Counted from the first letter of the stretch, positions 1-10,057 are shown. The stretch is 42,315 nucleotides of DNA from Phoronis australis (GCA_002633005.1 NMRA01000961.1:45896-88210), one strand, 5' to 3'. The notes: generated by a model not told the origin, from the letters alone. Numbers and translations: made by a program.

Positions 1-224
1 CCCCCCCCTCATTTTTTTCCAAGTTGGTTTACTTGGGGTTTACACACGCTGGTGGTGTCGTTTTTGATTTGGTGACGACGTTTTTGTTTTTTTTTAATTT
101 TGGGTCCTGGCCCAAGGGGGGGGTTAAACCCCCTGAACCCCCCCGTAGATCCGCCTCTTTAAGCGATGGAACATACTTTCAAGTAATGAAAGGTGGGTTT
201 TTGGCGATAAGAAAGTAGATACCA
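1..224. other. Low-complexity window edge
   Basis: The first 224 bases are homopolymer-rich: a C run then a T run at the very start, T runs near 83-98, and G and C runs near 115-145. No coding signal is recognisable. It sits directly upstream of LINE reverse-transcriptase sequence and may be badly decayed LINE, but I cannot align it. Confidence 0.4.
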
Positions 225-237
225 ACTCGTTCTAGAA

Positions 238-1042
238 GTACCTAGGAGTCACATTCTCCTACAGACTTAAATGGACAGAGTGTTGTAGAGTACTTGCAAG
301 CCAAGCTCGAAAAGCAATGAACGTTATTAAAGCCACTCTGTCAAAACTTAACTGTATTTCCCATGGAGTGCATCTTGAACTCTTTGGCTCTATGATAATG
401 CCCGTATTAACATATGGTGCAGAAATATGGGGAACATCATTGTGTGAATCTATTGAAAAAGTTCATAATGATTTCTATAAATATGTTCTATGTATTAAAA
501 CGCCAAATGCTATGGCTCGTGAAGAATGTGGGAGACAGTTGTAAACCAATTATCTATTGGACAAAATTACTGGATATGGAAGAACACAGGTACCAACTGA
601 AGTGTTATAGTATGCATAGGGAACAAAGTGAAAATGGTAATTGTAACTGAGCACACCTTGTCAAAGAAATTTTGTATAGGTAAAGCTATGGAGAAGTGTG
701 GTTATTTGGACCAGACAATAGTGCTGAGTTTATAATGATATTCAAACAGAGATTATTGTATTGTGGCGTACAGGAATGGCAACTGGAAATAGATAGCTCA
801 AATCAATATGAATTTTATAGTCTTATTAAACGTGATCTTGTCAGCAATCAATATGTGAATTGTTTAAGCACTTATTCAAGAAAAAGACTTGCGCAATTTC
901 GGTGTTCAGGTCACTCACTTAATATAGAGAAAGGGAGACATGGGTATTCCTAGATATGAGAGAATATGCGGCATAGGCTGTCTGCGTGAAATTGAAGATG
1001 AGGCTCATTTCATGTGTGGATGCCCTGTTCTTGGAAACCTTT
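238..1042 (+). pseudogene. LINE reverse transcriptase, C-terminal region (broken)
   Basis: The frame reads YLGVTFSYRLKWT, then at 317-544 KLNCISHGVHLELFGSMIMP, then VLTYGAEIWG. The pattern 'LxxFxxxxxPxLxYGxEIWG' is the thumb region just after the reverse-transcriptase core in CR1/L2/Jockey-type LINEs. The frame shifts near 530-545 (continuing as YWTKLLDMEEHRYQLKCY), again near 690, and resumes in the zinc-knuckle-like C-terminus, where DEAHFMCGCPVL near 1000-1040 matches the family's 'EIEDExHxxxxCPxf' end. A TAG stop lies just before KYLG near 233. The catalytic FADD region is not present in the window. Class assignment rests on remembered family motifs. Confidence 0.75.
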
Positions 1043-1243
1043 GAAGAAATCTTCTTCCTGAGCTTGTCAATGTTAACTATTCTCTTGTTAGGTTATTCCA
1101 ACAGAAAAAAAACATGACAGCATCCAGCGCCTCGCTATGTATATTCAGAAAGCTATGAAACTGCTCTCCCTGTAAATATTCTGAATATACGTTTAAATTT
1201 ATGTATTTATGTATGAGGAGGCAAAGCCTACGATGTACATTAA

Positions 1244-1269
1244 ACATTATTATATTATTATTATTATCC
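1244..1269 (+). repeat. ATT microsatellite tail of the LINE
   Basis: An imperfect (ATT)n run directly after the LINE 3' untranslated region. CR1/L2-type elements end in short tandem repeats of this kind, so it most likely marks the 3' insertion junction. Confidence 0.7.
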
Positions 1270-1682
1270 AATGCCCATGGAGTATCACAACTGAGCTGAT
1301 GACTGGGATTTTGGCAGGAAAAGGTTGGGTACACTTAAAATTTATCCCTGGATACATTACGTTAAGTCCGTCACCTTCCCGACATCAATCAAAACAAGAC
1401 CATTCAGAATCATTACCACGTGGCCGTGTTAGAATCCACGACAGGACCGGAGGTCTTACATGTATCTTCTTTTCAGAATATGGAATTCGAAATCATTTCA
1501 ATATTTTCTATTCTACTTAAATACGAACTCAATATACATATACATTTATATATGACGAAGTTGTATAAATGTATCCTGTGTCAATGACAGAGCTATTTGG
1601 ATTAGTACGTCTTATTCATGCATCATCAAGATCACCAATTTTAGGCTGACTATTAAAAATAGTACCGTAAAAATTCACTCAC
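1270..1682. other. No gene seen
   Basis: Non-coding sequence between the LINE tail and the splice donor of the PAN-like exon. A 103-codon open frame crosses it (1209-1520) but starts inside the LINE tail and resembles no protein I know. The last bases are the intron side of a GTGAGT donor read on the minus strand. Confidence 0.4.
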
Positions 1683-1922
1683 CGTCAGTCGCCTTGATCG
1701 CGCTTCCTTTGAAAAAGTTCGAGGCCGACATGTTTTTAAATGTAATCGGATGTCCCCTGTTGCATGCAACGCATTTAAATGGGTACAAATTATATTTAGA
1801 TAACATGACACCCGAGCAGTTTATGTGCAAGCATACTTCCAAACAGTCGATCTCGCAAGTCACCAGTACTGTTCGATTACGAGAACAAAACACTTTCATG
1901 CCTTTGCCCATGCGTTCTAAAC
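1683..1922 (-). CDS. Internal exon, cysteine-rich PAN/apple-like extracellular domain
   Basis: Read on the minus strand, a pyrimidine-containing acceptor (ctttgcag) precedes base 1922 and a strong donor (GTGAGT) follows base 1683. The exon is 240 bp, begins and ends in phase 1, and is open throughout its 80 codons, the arrangement of a shufflable extracellular domain. The translation has seven cysteines. The core IDCLEVCLHINCSG followed about a dozen residues later by FKC resembles the PAN/apple pattern C-x3-C...C-[RS]-G...C. The same spacing occurs in the clearer PAN exon at 5698-5964 on the same strand, so the two probably belong to one gene transcribed right to left and leaving the window on the left. 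The domain name is an inference from cysteine spacing; another cysteine-rich fold is possible. Confidence 0.5.
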
Positions 1923-2667
1923 CTGCAAAGTGTGTCCAAAAGTACAGTTTAAGACTGGAATATCTCATATTATGTCGCACAACAATTGACAGAGCAACGA
2001 GTTCGTTAACGGTTCAAACTAAAGCCGCGGATCTTTGTTAATACTTGTACTCGATCAAGCCAGAGAGTAAGATGCAGGGTAACCAATTGCATAAAAGTGG
2101 GACCCTTTCCAAGAAACTGATGTAGCTAAGACAAATGTTATATTCAAATTTAAACCAAGCTCAAATTTTTGTCAAGACCGTTTCAAGAAAGGGATCTTAA
2201 GCTTAATTATTTTTACTCAAGTTTAGTATTAAATTCGAATTTCTTGGAATAGGCCCCTGGTCTCTAAACACCCTTGTCAGGATGACCTGTTCCAGCCTCT
2301 TTCAAAATTAAACATGTGTTAATGTCTTACCTGTTTTGAAACCCATGAGTGAACTAGACCAATTACTTTTTCAAATGTTGGTAACACATTCTGGACATAT
2401 TTGAAGCCACCTTACAGTTAAGACCAAATAAACAAGGAATAGGGAACATCAAAAATTTCTTTTGAAGTCATTTACCTACTGTTAACCAAACTCAGCGGGT
2501 TTCAACACCGAGCAGTGTTCTGACGAGAATCTCAATAATAAGAACGTGTTGAGGGTTTATTGGGACTTTATACAGAACCGAGAGCACGGAATTAACTTCC
2601 ACGTGCTCGTTACTCAAATTTGTTGACAAAACGATCACTTACTACAATGGGTCTCCATAGCAGACCT
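1923..2667. other. No gene seen (putative intron)
   Basis: AT-rich non-coding sequence immediately upstream, on the minus strand, of the PAN-like exon. It probably belongs to the intron separating the two PAN-like exons. No repeat pair, RNA or ORF is recognised here. Confidence 0.4.
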
Positions 2668-3770
2668 ATAACAAGCTAAACCCCTATGCGAAAAGTCACG
2701 TGACACCCGACAAACAAACAAACAAGGTTTGCATTCAGTTATGCTAGGACCTACGCCAGGATCTAGCTAATATCTAGTCAAAATCAGGTTTTCATCTAAA
2801 ATACAAGGCAATGTCTCACGTAAAGGTGACGATGAAAAAATAAGTGTTCGAGGAAACGTATTCCGAGCCAGCGAGAATCCAAAGAACCCCACCTTCACTC
2901 GCCAAATGACGAGGCCAATGACGCGAAATGTTCATATAAACATAGGCATGTACCTTATAGTAGAATTATCTGTACGATGCCATAGATCTTAGGATCTTTC
3001 GAACGAAATCAATGAAGATTCATCGATTTTTTTCTGTCGTCTGCTAAATCTCGATAATGAAAAGGAGGTTACACCTGGTGGGACCCCCGGATAAATGTAC
3101 ATCGAGCCCATAGCCCTATATACGCATTTATAACCTTATAACGAAATATTTCGATTAAAAACTTCGGTTCATAGCTCAAGTACACACTCATCTCGCCCTA
3201 GGCAAACAGTTAACTTTGGTAGGTCTAGGGCTGTGTCCAAGTCAAATGAATACCTGGAATTAGCCGTAATTGCACCATTAAGACATTTAAGTTAGGTCTA
3301 CCTTCTCGTGAACACCACATTCTTGAAGGTTCATTGCATAAATGTAGCTTTCAATTAATTCTAAGCGTAGCATGATCACTAAGCTGTGGTGTGGTTACAA
3401 AAGATGGCAGATCGGTGCAGTGGCAAAAATGACTATGTACAAAAAATACCACATTTTTTTTCAAAGCTTCATCAATCTAAATATCATGTTTGAACAACTT
3501 TAGAATGAGATATCTCTCACTATACAGGCGATTTGTATACTAGAGGTTCTCATCAAAAAGTAATTCAACTGTTTATTTTTTCGTGACAACAGCTAGAATA
3601 AGGATTTGAATTTCAGTAAACCAGTGCCATTCCCTGTGCCGATCAAATCTCTCACATTTGGAGAGAAGTTCAGTTGAACGCCTGACTACAGTCATATGAA
3701 TAACAAAATGTACCTTTGCTACGAAACAAAACGGTGTCATTTAGGTTGAAATAAATGAAAAATAATAACA
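2668..3770 (+). repeat. Dispersed 1.1 kb repeat, copy A
   Basis: This block aligns along most of its length with 7497-8625 in the same orientation. Shared landmarks are AAAAGTCACGTGA and GACAAACAAACAA at the left, GGAGAGAAGTTCAGTTGAACG near 3660 (8515 in copy B), and GCTACGAAACAAAAC at the right. Copy A lacks the first-exon-like ORF of copy B. In its place (about 2727-2823) it has a piece of the small MITE also found at 18751-18887. The copies differ by many substitutions and indels, so they are old insertions rather than a recent duplication. No terminal repeats or target duplications are evident and the class is unknown. Confidence 0.75.
2727..2823 (-). mobile_element. Fragment of a small MITE inside repeat copy A
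   Basis: The stretch containing GCTAGGACCTACG, then TCTAGTCAAAATCAGG and GGCAATGTCTCACGTAA, matches the reverse complement of 18790-18887 with scattered differences. The other end of that MITE is missing here, so this copy is truncated. It replaces the coding-like segment of the host repeat (compare copy B, 7548-7687). Confidence 0.6.
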
Positions 3771-4197
3771 ATGCCCTTAAGAACAACAACTTCCGGGTGC
3801 TGATATTCAGCAGGTGCCGCGATTGTGATAGTTTGAAATAAATATATTTTGAAAAAAAATCAAAACTTAATTGTTTACAGGGTTGTTTTTGTGTGAAAAT
3901 ATTGTGTTGTCTTTCTCGTTCTCGGCGACTATCAGATTGAAGAGTGCTTGTTACTGCACATCATGATCGGATAATGGGGGTACATTGATAGGTGTAAAAA
4001 CTGGTATTGGTAAAAATTAATAATGCAAACGCCTTTTAAATCTCTAGTTCCTCTTATATACATGTATTTCAGTCGTCGTGTTGATTTACAACAGAGTCTA
4101 TGACCACATGGCAGACGATCTTTCACGATAACGGGGAGGTCCCCATTGGGGAACATTTCAACCTCCAAAGCCCTACTACCAGTGACCTCAATGTACT
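3771..4197. other. No gene seen
   Basis: Non-coding sequence between repeat copy A and a C-rich tract. A 78-codon minus-strand frame (3932-4168) lies downstream of the DIRS-like fragment and may be decayed sequence of the same element, but I find no recognisable motif. Confidence 0.35.
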
Positions 4198-4255
4198 GCC
4201 TCTCACTCTCCCCCTCCTCCTCCCCTCCACCTCCCCCTCCCCCATCCCCCGCGCC
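4198..4255 (+). repeat. CT-rich polypyrimidine tract
   Basis: Almost pure C and T, mostly CCCTCC/CCTCCC-type units, ending in CCCCCGCGCC. It lies at the downstream end of the DIRS-like fragment and creates the glycine/arginine-rich reading of the minus-strand frames there, so those residues are not meaningful protein. Confidence 0.8.
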
Positions 4256-4726
4256 CTTGTTGATTTAAGATACAGTACCAGTTCCAGGTGAATATAGATG
4301 TTGTATTTGCCCTTCGTGTACGCCTGCTTTGCGAACAATATGCTCTGAACTCCAAGCCGATGATGTGTTCCATCCCTTCTGCGTTTGACCAGATGTTTTG
4401 TGTTGGCACGTTGTTACATACCGTGCACCACGCGCTTTTGAAGCGCTTCAAATAGATGGGAGCATCACCGCTCTGCATCTGTCTTTGGCGATTGCAGCGA
4501 GGCGATGGTAAGAGTAATTTGACGCGCTGAGTTTTCCGATCAGTTTTGACACTTTCCTGATTATTCCCTCACTTGGAGTGCAGGTGGTGACAATTTGTCA
4601 GAATTGGTTGGACTTTGGCGTCCGGGAGTGAAAAAGATATACCAGTGGAATCGATAAGAAATCCGGTGTATTCCACAAACTGTCCAGGGTCGAGATCACA
4701 CGGTCTCAGTTTATCATTCACCCTAA
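4256..4726 (-). pseudogene. DIRS-like retrotransposon reverse transcriptase/RNase H fragment
   Basis: Minus-strand frames carry GFLIDSTGISFSLPDAK (near 4610-4665), the segment after the reverse-transcriptase palm in DIRS/Ngaro-type elements ('LGFxIDSxxMxxSLPxxK'). It is followed by VSKLIGKLSAS, matching the connection region where these elements read 'VRxVAxxxGKL'. Further down, in other frames, WSNAEGMEHIIGLEFRA and then AKQAYTKGKYNIYIHLEL resemble the RNase H region 'HINxLELxA...IHLELDN'. At least two frameshifts and a stop separate these pieces. The fragment ends at a C-rich tract on one side and abuts the TAA target duplication of the MITE at 4727 on the other, so the MITE inserted into or beside this element. 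The DIRS assignment is by motif memory; another retroelement with a similar RNase H is possible. Confidence 0.55.
4724..4726. repeat. TAA target-site duplication, left
   Basis: TAA immediately outside the left inverted repeat of the MITE; its partner is at 5431-5433. Confidence 0.6.
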
Positions 4727-5430
4727 AGGCCCAGTCATACAGCAGATCACGCATGAATCACTCAAACAACACGCACAAATTCAATTTGTCGATAAATTGA
4801 CCAAATTTTCCGGGTGTAGAGGTTAGAAATCACTGACAAATAACTGACGAATCACCTATGGCCCACGCACATACCACTTACAATCACTGATGAATCACTG
4901 ACATATCGCGCATATCGACGCATAAAAGCCAAAATGATCTGGTATTCCACTAACCTTCGACGCATGCCTCACGCATGAATCACTGACGGATCACGTTCAA
5001 ACACTTTTGTAAGTGACTGTCAGTCGATGTCAGTGGATTGAACGTCACATATGCGTAATTCATGCGTGATACGAAGGTGGGCGTCAGTGGACGGACGTGG
5101 ACGTGCGTGATTTCGAACCAGTTCTGACGCATAAACACTGATGGCAAACGCGTGTCCAGCGCATAATCACGCATACTCGACGCATAGACTACGCACGTCA
5201 ACTCACGAATTACGCACACCGACGCAGAGTTGTGCGTTGGAAAATTTTTGAACCGTTCAAAACTCAAAATCGCGCACAAACCCCCCTCGACGCACATCCA
5301 CTTCCATTCACTGATGCTCCACGTTGGTTCCACCGACCAATTACGCATACGACGCAAGCTTCAGACATAAGCGAAAATCTGTGCGTGATTCATGAGTGAT
5401 TCATGCGTAATCGGCTGTATGACTGGGCCT
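4727..5430 (+). mobile_element. Harbinger-like MITE, 704 bp, with long terminal inverted repeats
   Basis: The left end AGGCCCAGTCATACAGC is the reverse complement of the right end at 5414-5430. The inverted repeats continue inward for about 40 bp with a few mismatches (GAT/ATTACGCATGAATCACTCA). The element is flanked on both sides by TAA (4724-4726 and 5431-5433), a 3 bp target duplication of TWA type as used by PIF/Harbinger elements. It has no transposase ORF. Its interior is built from many short variants of ACGCAT and TCACTGA on both strands, so any translation of it is an artefact. Superfamily assignment rests on TSD length and terminus only. Confidence 0.75.
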
Positions 5431-5433
5431 TAA
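5431..5433. repeat. TAA target-site duplication, right
   Basis: TAA immediately outside the right inverted repeat of the MITE, matching 4724-4726. Confidence 0.6.
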
Positions 5434-5631
5434 CATCTATCGACGCCTGAACGCCACATCGCTCTCTTTCATCATTTTTTGTGGGATTGGTTGAGAAATA
5501 TGGTTTTCACTATACACAGGCGGGTAAAACTGAATAGAGCAACGTTTGGGATGAGCTCAGACACAATTTTTGGTAATAATTACTTTCAGAGGTTGTATCT
5601 CCCTAGTACATTGACACACGGATACACAAAC

Positions 5632-5652
5632 ATGCGTGCGTGTGTGTGCATG
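5632..5652 (+). repeat. GT-rich microsatellite
   Basis: Short imperfect (GT)n run (GTGCGTGTGTGTGCATG), located in the intron just downstream, on the minus strand, of the PAN exon. Confidence 0.7.
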
Positions 5653-5697
5653 TATTTGTACAAGACCATGCGACACATATAAAACAAAATAACTTAC

Positions 5698-5964
5698 GTG
5701 GCGAAAGACCTATATCGCTGATTTCGTACTTCCTCACCAAACCCCAAGAGTAATTTTCTTCTGTCTCGAACTCATAGGTGAAACCAAGAAGTTGGCAGTT
5801 GATGCGGGGATTCAATACGGAGGTAGGTTGCCACCTGGCACCTCGACAGACTCTGCGTGGGCTCTTTACACACAGTCTCTCGCAATCGCTAAGTGTATAC
5901 GCCGTGTGGTTTCCCCTCACTTTTGCACGGGGTACGTTTCTATATCGAAGGTATTCCACACCTA
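5698..5964 (-). CDS. Internal exon encoding a PAN/apple domain
   Basis: On the minus strand a good acceptor (ttttacatacag) precedes base 5964 and a strong donor (GTAAGT) follows base 5698. The exon is 267 bp, phase 1-1, open for 88 codons. The translation has the PAN/apple layout: a beta-rich start with NVPRAKVRGNHTAYTL, then SDCERLCVKSPRRVCRG (helix with C-x3-C, then C-[RS]-G), a gap of about 16 residues, and INCQLLGFTYEF. PAN domains bind proteins or carbohydrates and occur in secreted and surface proteins, often in tandem. This is probably one domain of a multi-domain extracellular protein; the similar exon at 1683-1922, 3.8 kb downstream on the same strand, is a likely partner. No signal peptide or full gene is in view. 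Confidence 0.65.
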
Positions 5965-7496
5965 CTGTATGTAAAAGATGAGTCATAAGCCATGGCTTGT
6001 GTAATGGGGCTGAAGTGCTGGTTTTGCAACGGATAGTTCCGAAAATGTAGTTAGGGCACGTACCCTGTAGATACCTTTGCGAATTCCCGATGGGCTAATG
6101 TAAATAGGGCGGTAGATTCCGGCATACGCACAACAACCGAACCCCTTTGATGCATTTCTGGTGACATGTCATTGATATTGACAATGGCTATGGGGGCCAC
6201 ACAAGGGGAATTACAGGCAGCATCCAAACTTTTGAGGTTAAACTTTATATAAATTCTTTTGTGTTGAGCGATGTATTCAATCTCCGCATCATTAGTTGTG
6301 ACTTAGATTCGTGTTTTTGATAAACAATCACTTTGACAGCAGCATCTCTTCTGCAATTTGATTGAATTACATGTACAGTGCGGCGTGAAAAAGACCGAGT
6401 TGCTAACCAGTTTTTTCTGTCCTCGTGAGTTTTGACGCCGTGTGTAACAGGTCAGACCAAAATAAACCTTTGGCACTCTATTACTCGTCTGTGCCGGAGT
6501 TCGAAAAACGGTGTTTCCATTGGACATTTGCTTCATTATTGAAGAATTATACGCAATATTTTTCTTTCCGTTGATTTTAAAACTCTAAAAGTGTGGAAAC
6601 TTAATTTTGAGTGGCGTTTGCGGTCACAGTTGTGTGGGAATTAGCGGCACTGCAAACTGACTGTTTATCAATGACTCGATATCAAAAATTTGGCCAGTTT
6701 GTATTACATCCAAAATACTGCCTTACATTATTGTGGCGTTTTCCACGGCGACTTGTGTCTTAAAGTGTCTCGGTAGCGTCTCGGCGAAGTGCATGTGACC
6801 ATGGCCTTACAGCTCTTGCCAACATGTGTTCATCGCATAGACTTCTGTGAATCTTCATCTCAGGCGCAACCAAACTGACATTTTGCGGAATGTTAAATGT
6901 TTGATTTTGGTACGCAGCTAGTGAAACATTTGACCCCTTAAAACCGCAGGGGAAATGCCCCAGTAAAAATCCGAAGGGGAAATGGCTCTGTAAAATGTGA
7001 CATGTCTGATACTTGAAGTTAATATATGCATCATTAGATATTCCTAAATAATTCGTGGTAACGTTTGTTCTGGTAAAGTGTGGAGACCGTCGTTTGAAAA
7101 CTGCTTTAACCAAAATTCTGAACTGCAACTCACCTTTTGTGTAGTAGGGTGGGTCGGGATTGTTACTGACCTAATTTGTCATTATCAATCCTACATCCGC
7201 CTTCAAGATCCGGCATTGATCGTCTCAGAAAGTAGCGTAGTCGCAAACAACACGACTGCAGTATTGTGAACAGTTGAACTCAGACTTAATAGAGGGCACT
7301 GCTATGGCACTGGTTAGAAAGTCCTTGAATTTTTTCCCATGGTTCTCGTGGTAGAATATGCCTTAAACAGTGATGGGATAGCCATAAGGATTGAATCAAC
7401 CTCATCAGTGTCAAAATTTTAAAATGGATGTCAACCAACTGGTTAGATGTTCACGCTACCCCTGATTCTGTAGTATAACTTGATAATTAATCTATT
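5965..7496. other. No confident gene; weak minus-strand open frames
   Basis: Probably intron upstream of the PAN exon. Two minus-strand stretches look partly exon-like. One lies near 6075-6330, an open frame including AACNSPCVAPIAIVNINDMS. The other lies near 6790-6990, with an acceptor-like tttacag and a GTAAGG donor, three N-glycosylation motifs and a direct repeat of CATTTCCCCT. Neither matches the phase 1 pattern of the PAN exons or a known domain, so neither is called. Confidence 0.3.
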
Positions 7497-8625
7497 GCAA
7501 GCTCCGCCCCTTGCCAAAAGTCACGTGAGACCCGACAAACAAACAAGATGTCAGAGGTAAATACACTATCCCTAAACGACGTTCTTGGTCGAATTGACGA
7601 ATTTTTTGCACTGTCCGAAAAAACTTCGAGAAAGACAACAGGCGATGCTTTTCAGCAAAGAAGCCAACGTTCATCATCTGGGAATATGTAAAGGTGACAA
7701 TGAAAAAGCTGTTCGAAGAAAGGCATTTCGGAGCCAGCGAAAATCTGAAGAACCGCATCCGGGTTACACCTTCACCAGACAAATGACAAGGCCACTGATG
7801 TGATATGTTCATGTAAAGCTGCGTACATACCTTAAAGTCGAATTATCTATGCGATGACATAGATTTCAGGATCTTTTGAACAAAATCATTGCAGATTCAC
7901 CAATATTTTAATTCTGTCGTCTCCTAAAATCCGAAAAGTAGGTCACCACTATTGGGGATCCCTGGATAAATTAGGTCGAGTCGTTCACACTTTACTAAAT
8001 TTCGAACGAAATATTTTGATTAAGAGAACTCAGGTCTAAATCTCAAGTACATACTCATCTTGTCCAAGGCAAACAGTTACTTCCGGTAGGTCAAGGGGTG
8101 GGTCCAAGTCAAATTATTGCAAGAAATTGCACCAATAAGACATTTATGTTAGGCCCACCTTCTGATGAACTTCGCATTTTTTATAGTTTCATTGCATAAA
8201 GGTAGCTTTCAGTTATTTTTAAACATAGCATCAGTAAATTGTGGTACGGTTACAAAAGATGACAAGTCTGGTGTAGCGGCAAAAATGGCTATTTACAAAA
8301 CAACACAAATTCTGTGGTAAAGCTTCGTAAATCTAAATATCTTGTTTGAAAAATTTTAAAATAAGCTCCCTCTAACTCTACAGGCGTATTGTATACTAGG
8401 TTCGCCTCAAAAAAAGTAAGTCAACTGTTTATTTTTTGTGAAAACATCTCGAACAAGGTTTTGTGCTCAGTAATCCAGTGCCCCTCCCTGAGCAGATCGA
8501 ATCTCTCAATTTTGGAGAGAAGTTCAGTTGAACGTCAGCCTATGGGCATATGAATAACAAAAATATACTTCTGCTACGAAACAAAACAATGTTTGTAGGT
8601 CGCAATAAGTGAAGATTAGTAAAAA
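7497..8625 (+). repeat. Dispersed 1.1 kb repeat, copy B
   Basis: Direct, diverged counterpart of 2668-3770. The left end has a GC-richer patch (GCTCCGCCCCTTGCC) and AAAAGTCACGTGA with a CACGTG E-box, then an ATG-initiated short ORF, then about 800 bp of conserved AT-rich sequence without coding potential. The layout of promoter-like patch, first-exon-like ORF and intron-like sequence suggests a captured or duplicated gene start, but the repeat has no visible boundaries of transposon type. Confidence 0.75.
7548..7786 (+). pseudogene. Short frameshifted ORF at the start of repeat copy B
   Basis: An ATG at 7548, about 15 bp after the last bases of ACCCGACAAACAAACAAG, opens a frame starting MSEVNTLSLNDVLGRIDEFF. 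It is coding-like for about 35 codons, then a -1/+2 shift is needed to continue into KKPTFIIWEYVKVTMKKLF and NLKNRIRVTPSPDK, ending at TGA 7784-7786. Copy A keeps the second part in decayed form (near 2820-2900) and has lost the first. The charged, helix-prone sequence resembles predicted proteins of unknown function I associate with marine invertebrate repeats, but I cannot name a family. It could be the first exon of a transposon-borne gene rather than a complete small protein. Confidence 0.4.
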
Positions 8626-9579
8626 TATCAAAACAATTTCCAGGGACTGTCGCTAGACTAGTGGTGCTGAGATCCAGCAGTTTCGGAGACAATGGCGGTC
8701 AGGAGAGTGAAACTCTGGAGTCAAAGTCAGATACAGTAGGCCTACACCATAGACACAACACTGAAAATTGCGTATCTTAGAACAAATATTTTTGTGTTTA
8801 ACCTTCGAGTAATCAAGCAACATTGCCGAGTTCAGCTGCTCGTGTGGTCGTTCGCACAGTTTGATACATAAATAAATTTTTGACATCACTTTTCACGGCT
8901 TCGGTGATGCCCAAAAAGTGACGGGAAATTCTGGTGTCAGACTTACACACGCCATACCAACACAGTTTCACCATTCTTATCGCACAATTTCTTGAGCTAT
9001 AGACTAAAATACGTTTTACCCGACAACGTATTGCTTGTAGGGTAAAAGAGAGGCTTGGAAACGCAGACGAAATGTGTCAAGAATGCTGCGCGTTCTGATT
9101 GGTCAGTTAACCCGTGAGTCGTAATCCTGACGAAAGGTCAGGTAGAGTTGAACGGAGCAGTAGCCTTGTGTTGTGTGCTGAACCTCGGTCCGTCAATGAG
9201 ACAATTCTACAGTGTATACCGTAACTAAATGTAGAATACTAAATAATTACTCTAGTAGCAGTAACTGACAATAGACATTTTAGGATTGGCTTTATTAGAC
9301 TAGTGAACGGTTTATATACAAGTTACAAATGTGTGGGTTGTTTGCTCTAAACTTCATGGTCAAAGGTTATACAAGAAATAACCGTAAACAACTCTGCGAA
9401 TGTACCTGTGTATTTGCTGGATACTGTAAATTACAAAAAATCACCGTTGTATTCCGCAGAACGAGCTCTCGCCGTATTGGCTTTGAGATCTGCAGATACT
9501 CAGAAATCTTGCCATAACAGCGCGGAATTTTCGGAATAATTCCGAAGATGATGGGAACGGTAATCCTTAACTTCAACGC
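8626..9579. other. No gene seen
   Basis: Non-coding sequence between repeat copy B and the TTAA element. Short open frames on both strands (for example 8653-8889 minus, 9329-9517 plus) show no recognisable domain. Confidence 0.4.
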
Positions 9580-10057
9580 TTAAAGGATCATGCCACCCAA
9601 AAAACAACATAATTTGTATCAATTTAGATCGAATAGTTCTACTCGGTAACGGCACGTACTGTACGGTTGCGTTACCTGACACCTGACGGCAGACGGAGGT
9701 GTTGAAATTATCCAGTGACGTAATTCGTTTCACACGCAGACTGTTCAACAGTTCACCACAAGGGTTACTGGTGTCAGCTTATCGCTTGAATTCAACAACA
9801 ATAAATCATCAAACTTCGATTTAAAACCCTTAAAAATTCACCAAGATCGTATAAAAACGTGTTGCTTTATTTGGCTGTTACGGATTTATTGGCGTTTGGA
9901 CACAACGTATCCAACAAAGTTTAGAAGAAGTAGAAGGAGTTTGGGGTCTGTTCGGAGATAAATTCGGAGTATTTTTGGTTGAGATACAGACAGGAGAACC
10001 TAGATCTGTGTTGTTTAGTCTTGTGCTTTTTTGAGTTCTAACCACATAAAACGCTTG

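Larger units (their letters stand above)
225..1269 (+). mobile_element. 3' part of a CR1/L2-like LINE retrotransposon, 5'-truncated
   Basis: This is the 3' end of a non-LTR retrotransposon: the C-terminal end of the reverse-transcriptase ORF (238-1042), about 200 bp of 3' untranslated sequence, and an ATT-rich microsatellite tail at 1244-1269. A short simple-repeat tail instead of poly(A) is typical of the CR1/L2/Rex group. The 5' part of the element is absent or unrecognisable, as is usual after incomplete target-primed reverse transcription. It has several stops and frameshifts and cannot be active. Confidence 0.75.

Noticed and set aside
1694-2041. 115-codon plus frame, one of the longer ones
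   Set aside because: It is antisense to the PAN-like exon, whose splice borders and cysteine pattern explain the open frame better.
4123-4478. Glycine/arginine-rich minus frames resembling RNA-binding GAR domains
   Set aside because: They are translations of the CT-rich tract at 4198-4255.
4980-5357. 125-codon minus frame
   Set aside because: It lies wholly inside the MITE and consists of repeated ACGCAT-type modules.
6075-6330. Open minus frame upstream of the PAN exon including AACNSPCVAPIAIVNINDMS
   Set aside because: The nearest donors end in phase 0 or 2, which cannot join the phase 1 start of the PAN exon at 5964, and the acceptor is poor.
6760-7128. 122-codon minus frame with acceptor- and donor-like borders and three N-glycosylation motifs
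   Set aside because: Only a phase 0 exon is possible, unlike the PAN exons, and no domain is recognisable; part of it is a local direct repeat (CATTTCCCCT).
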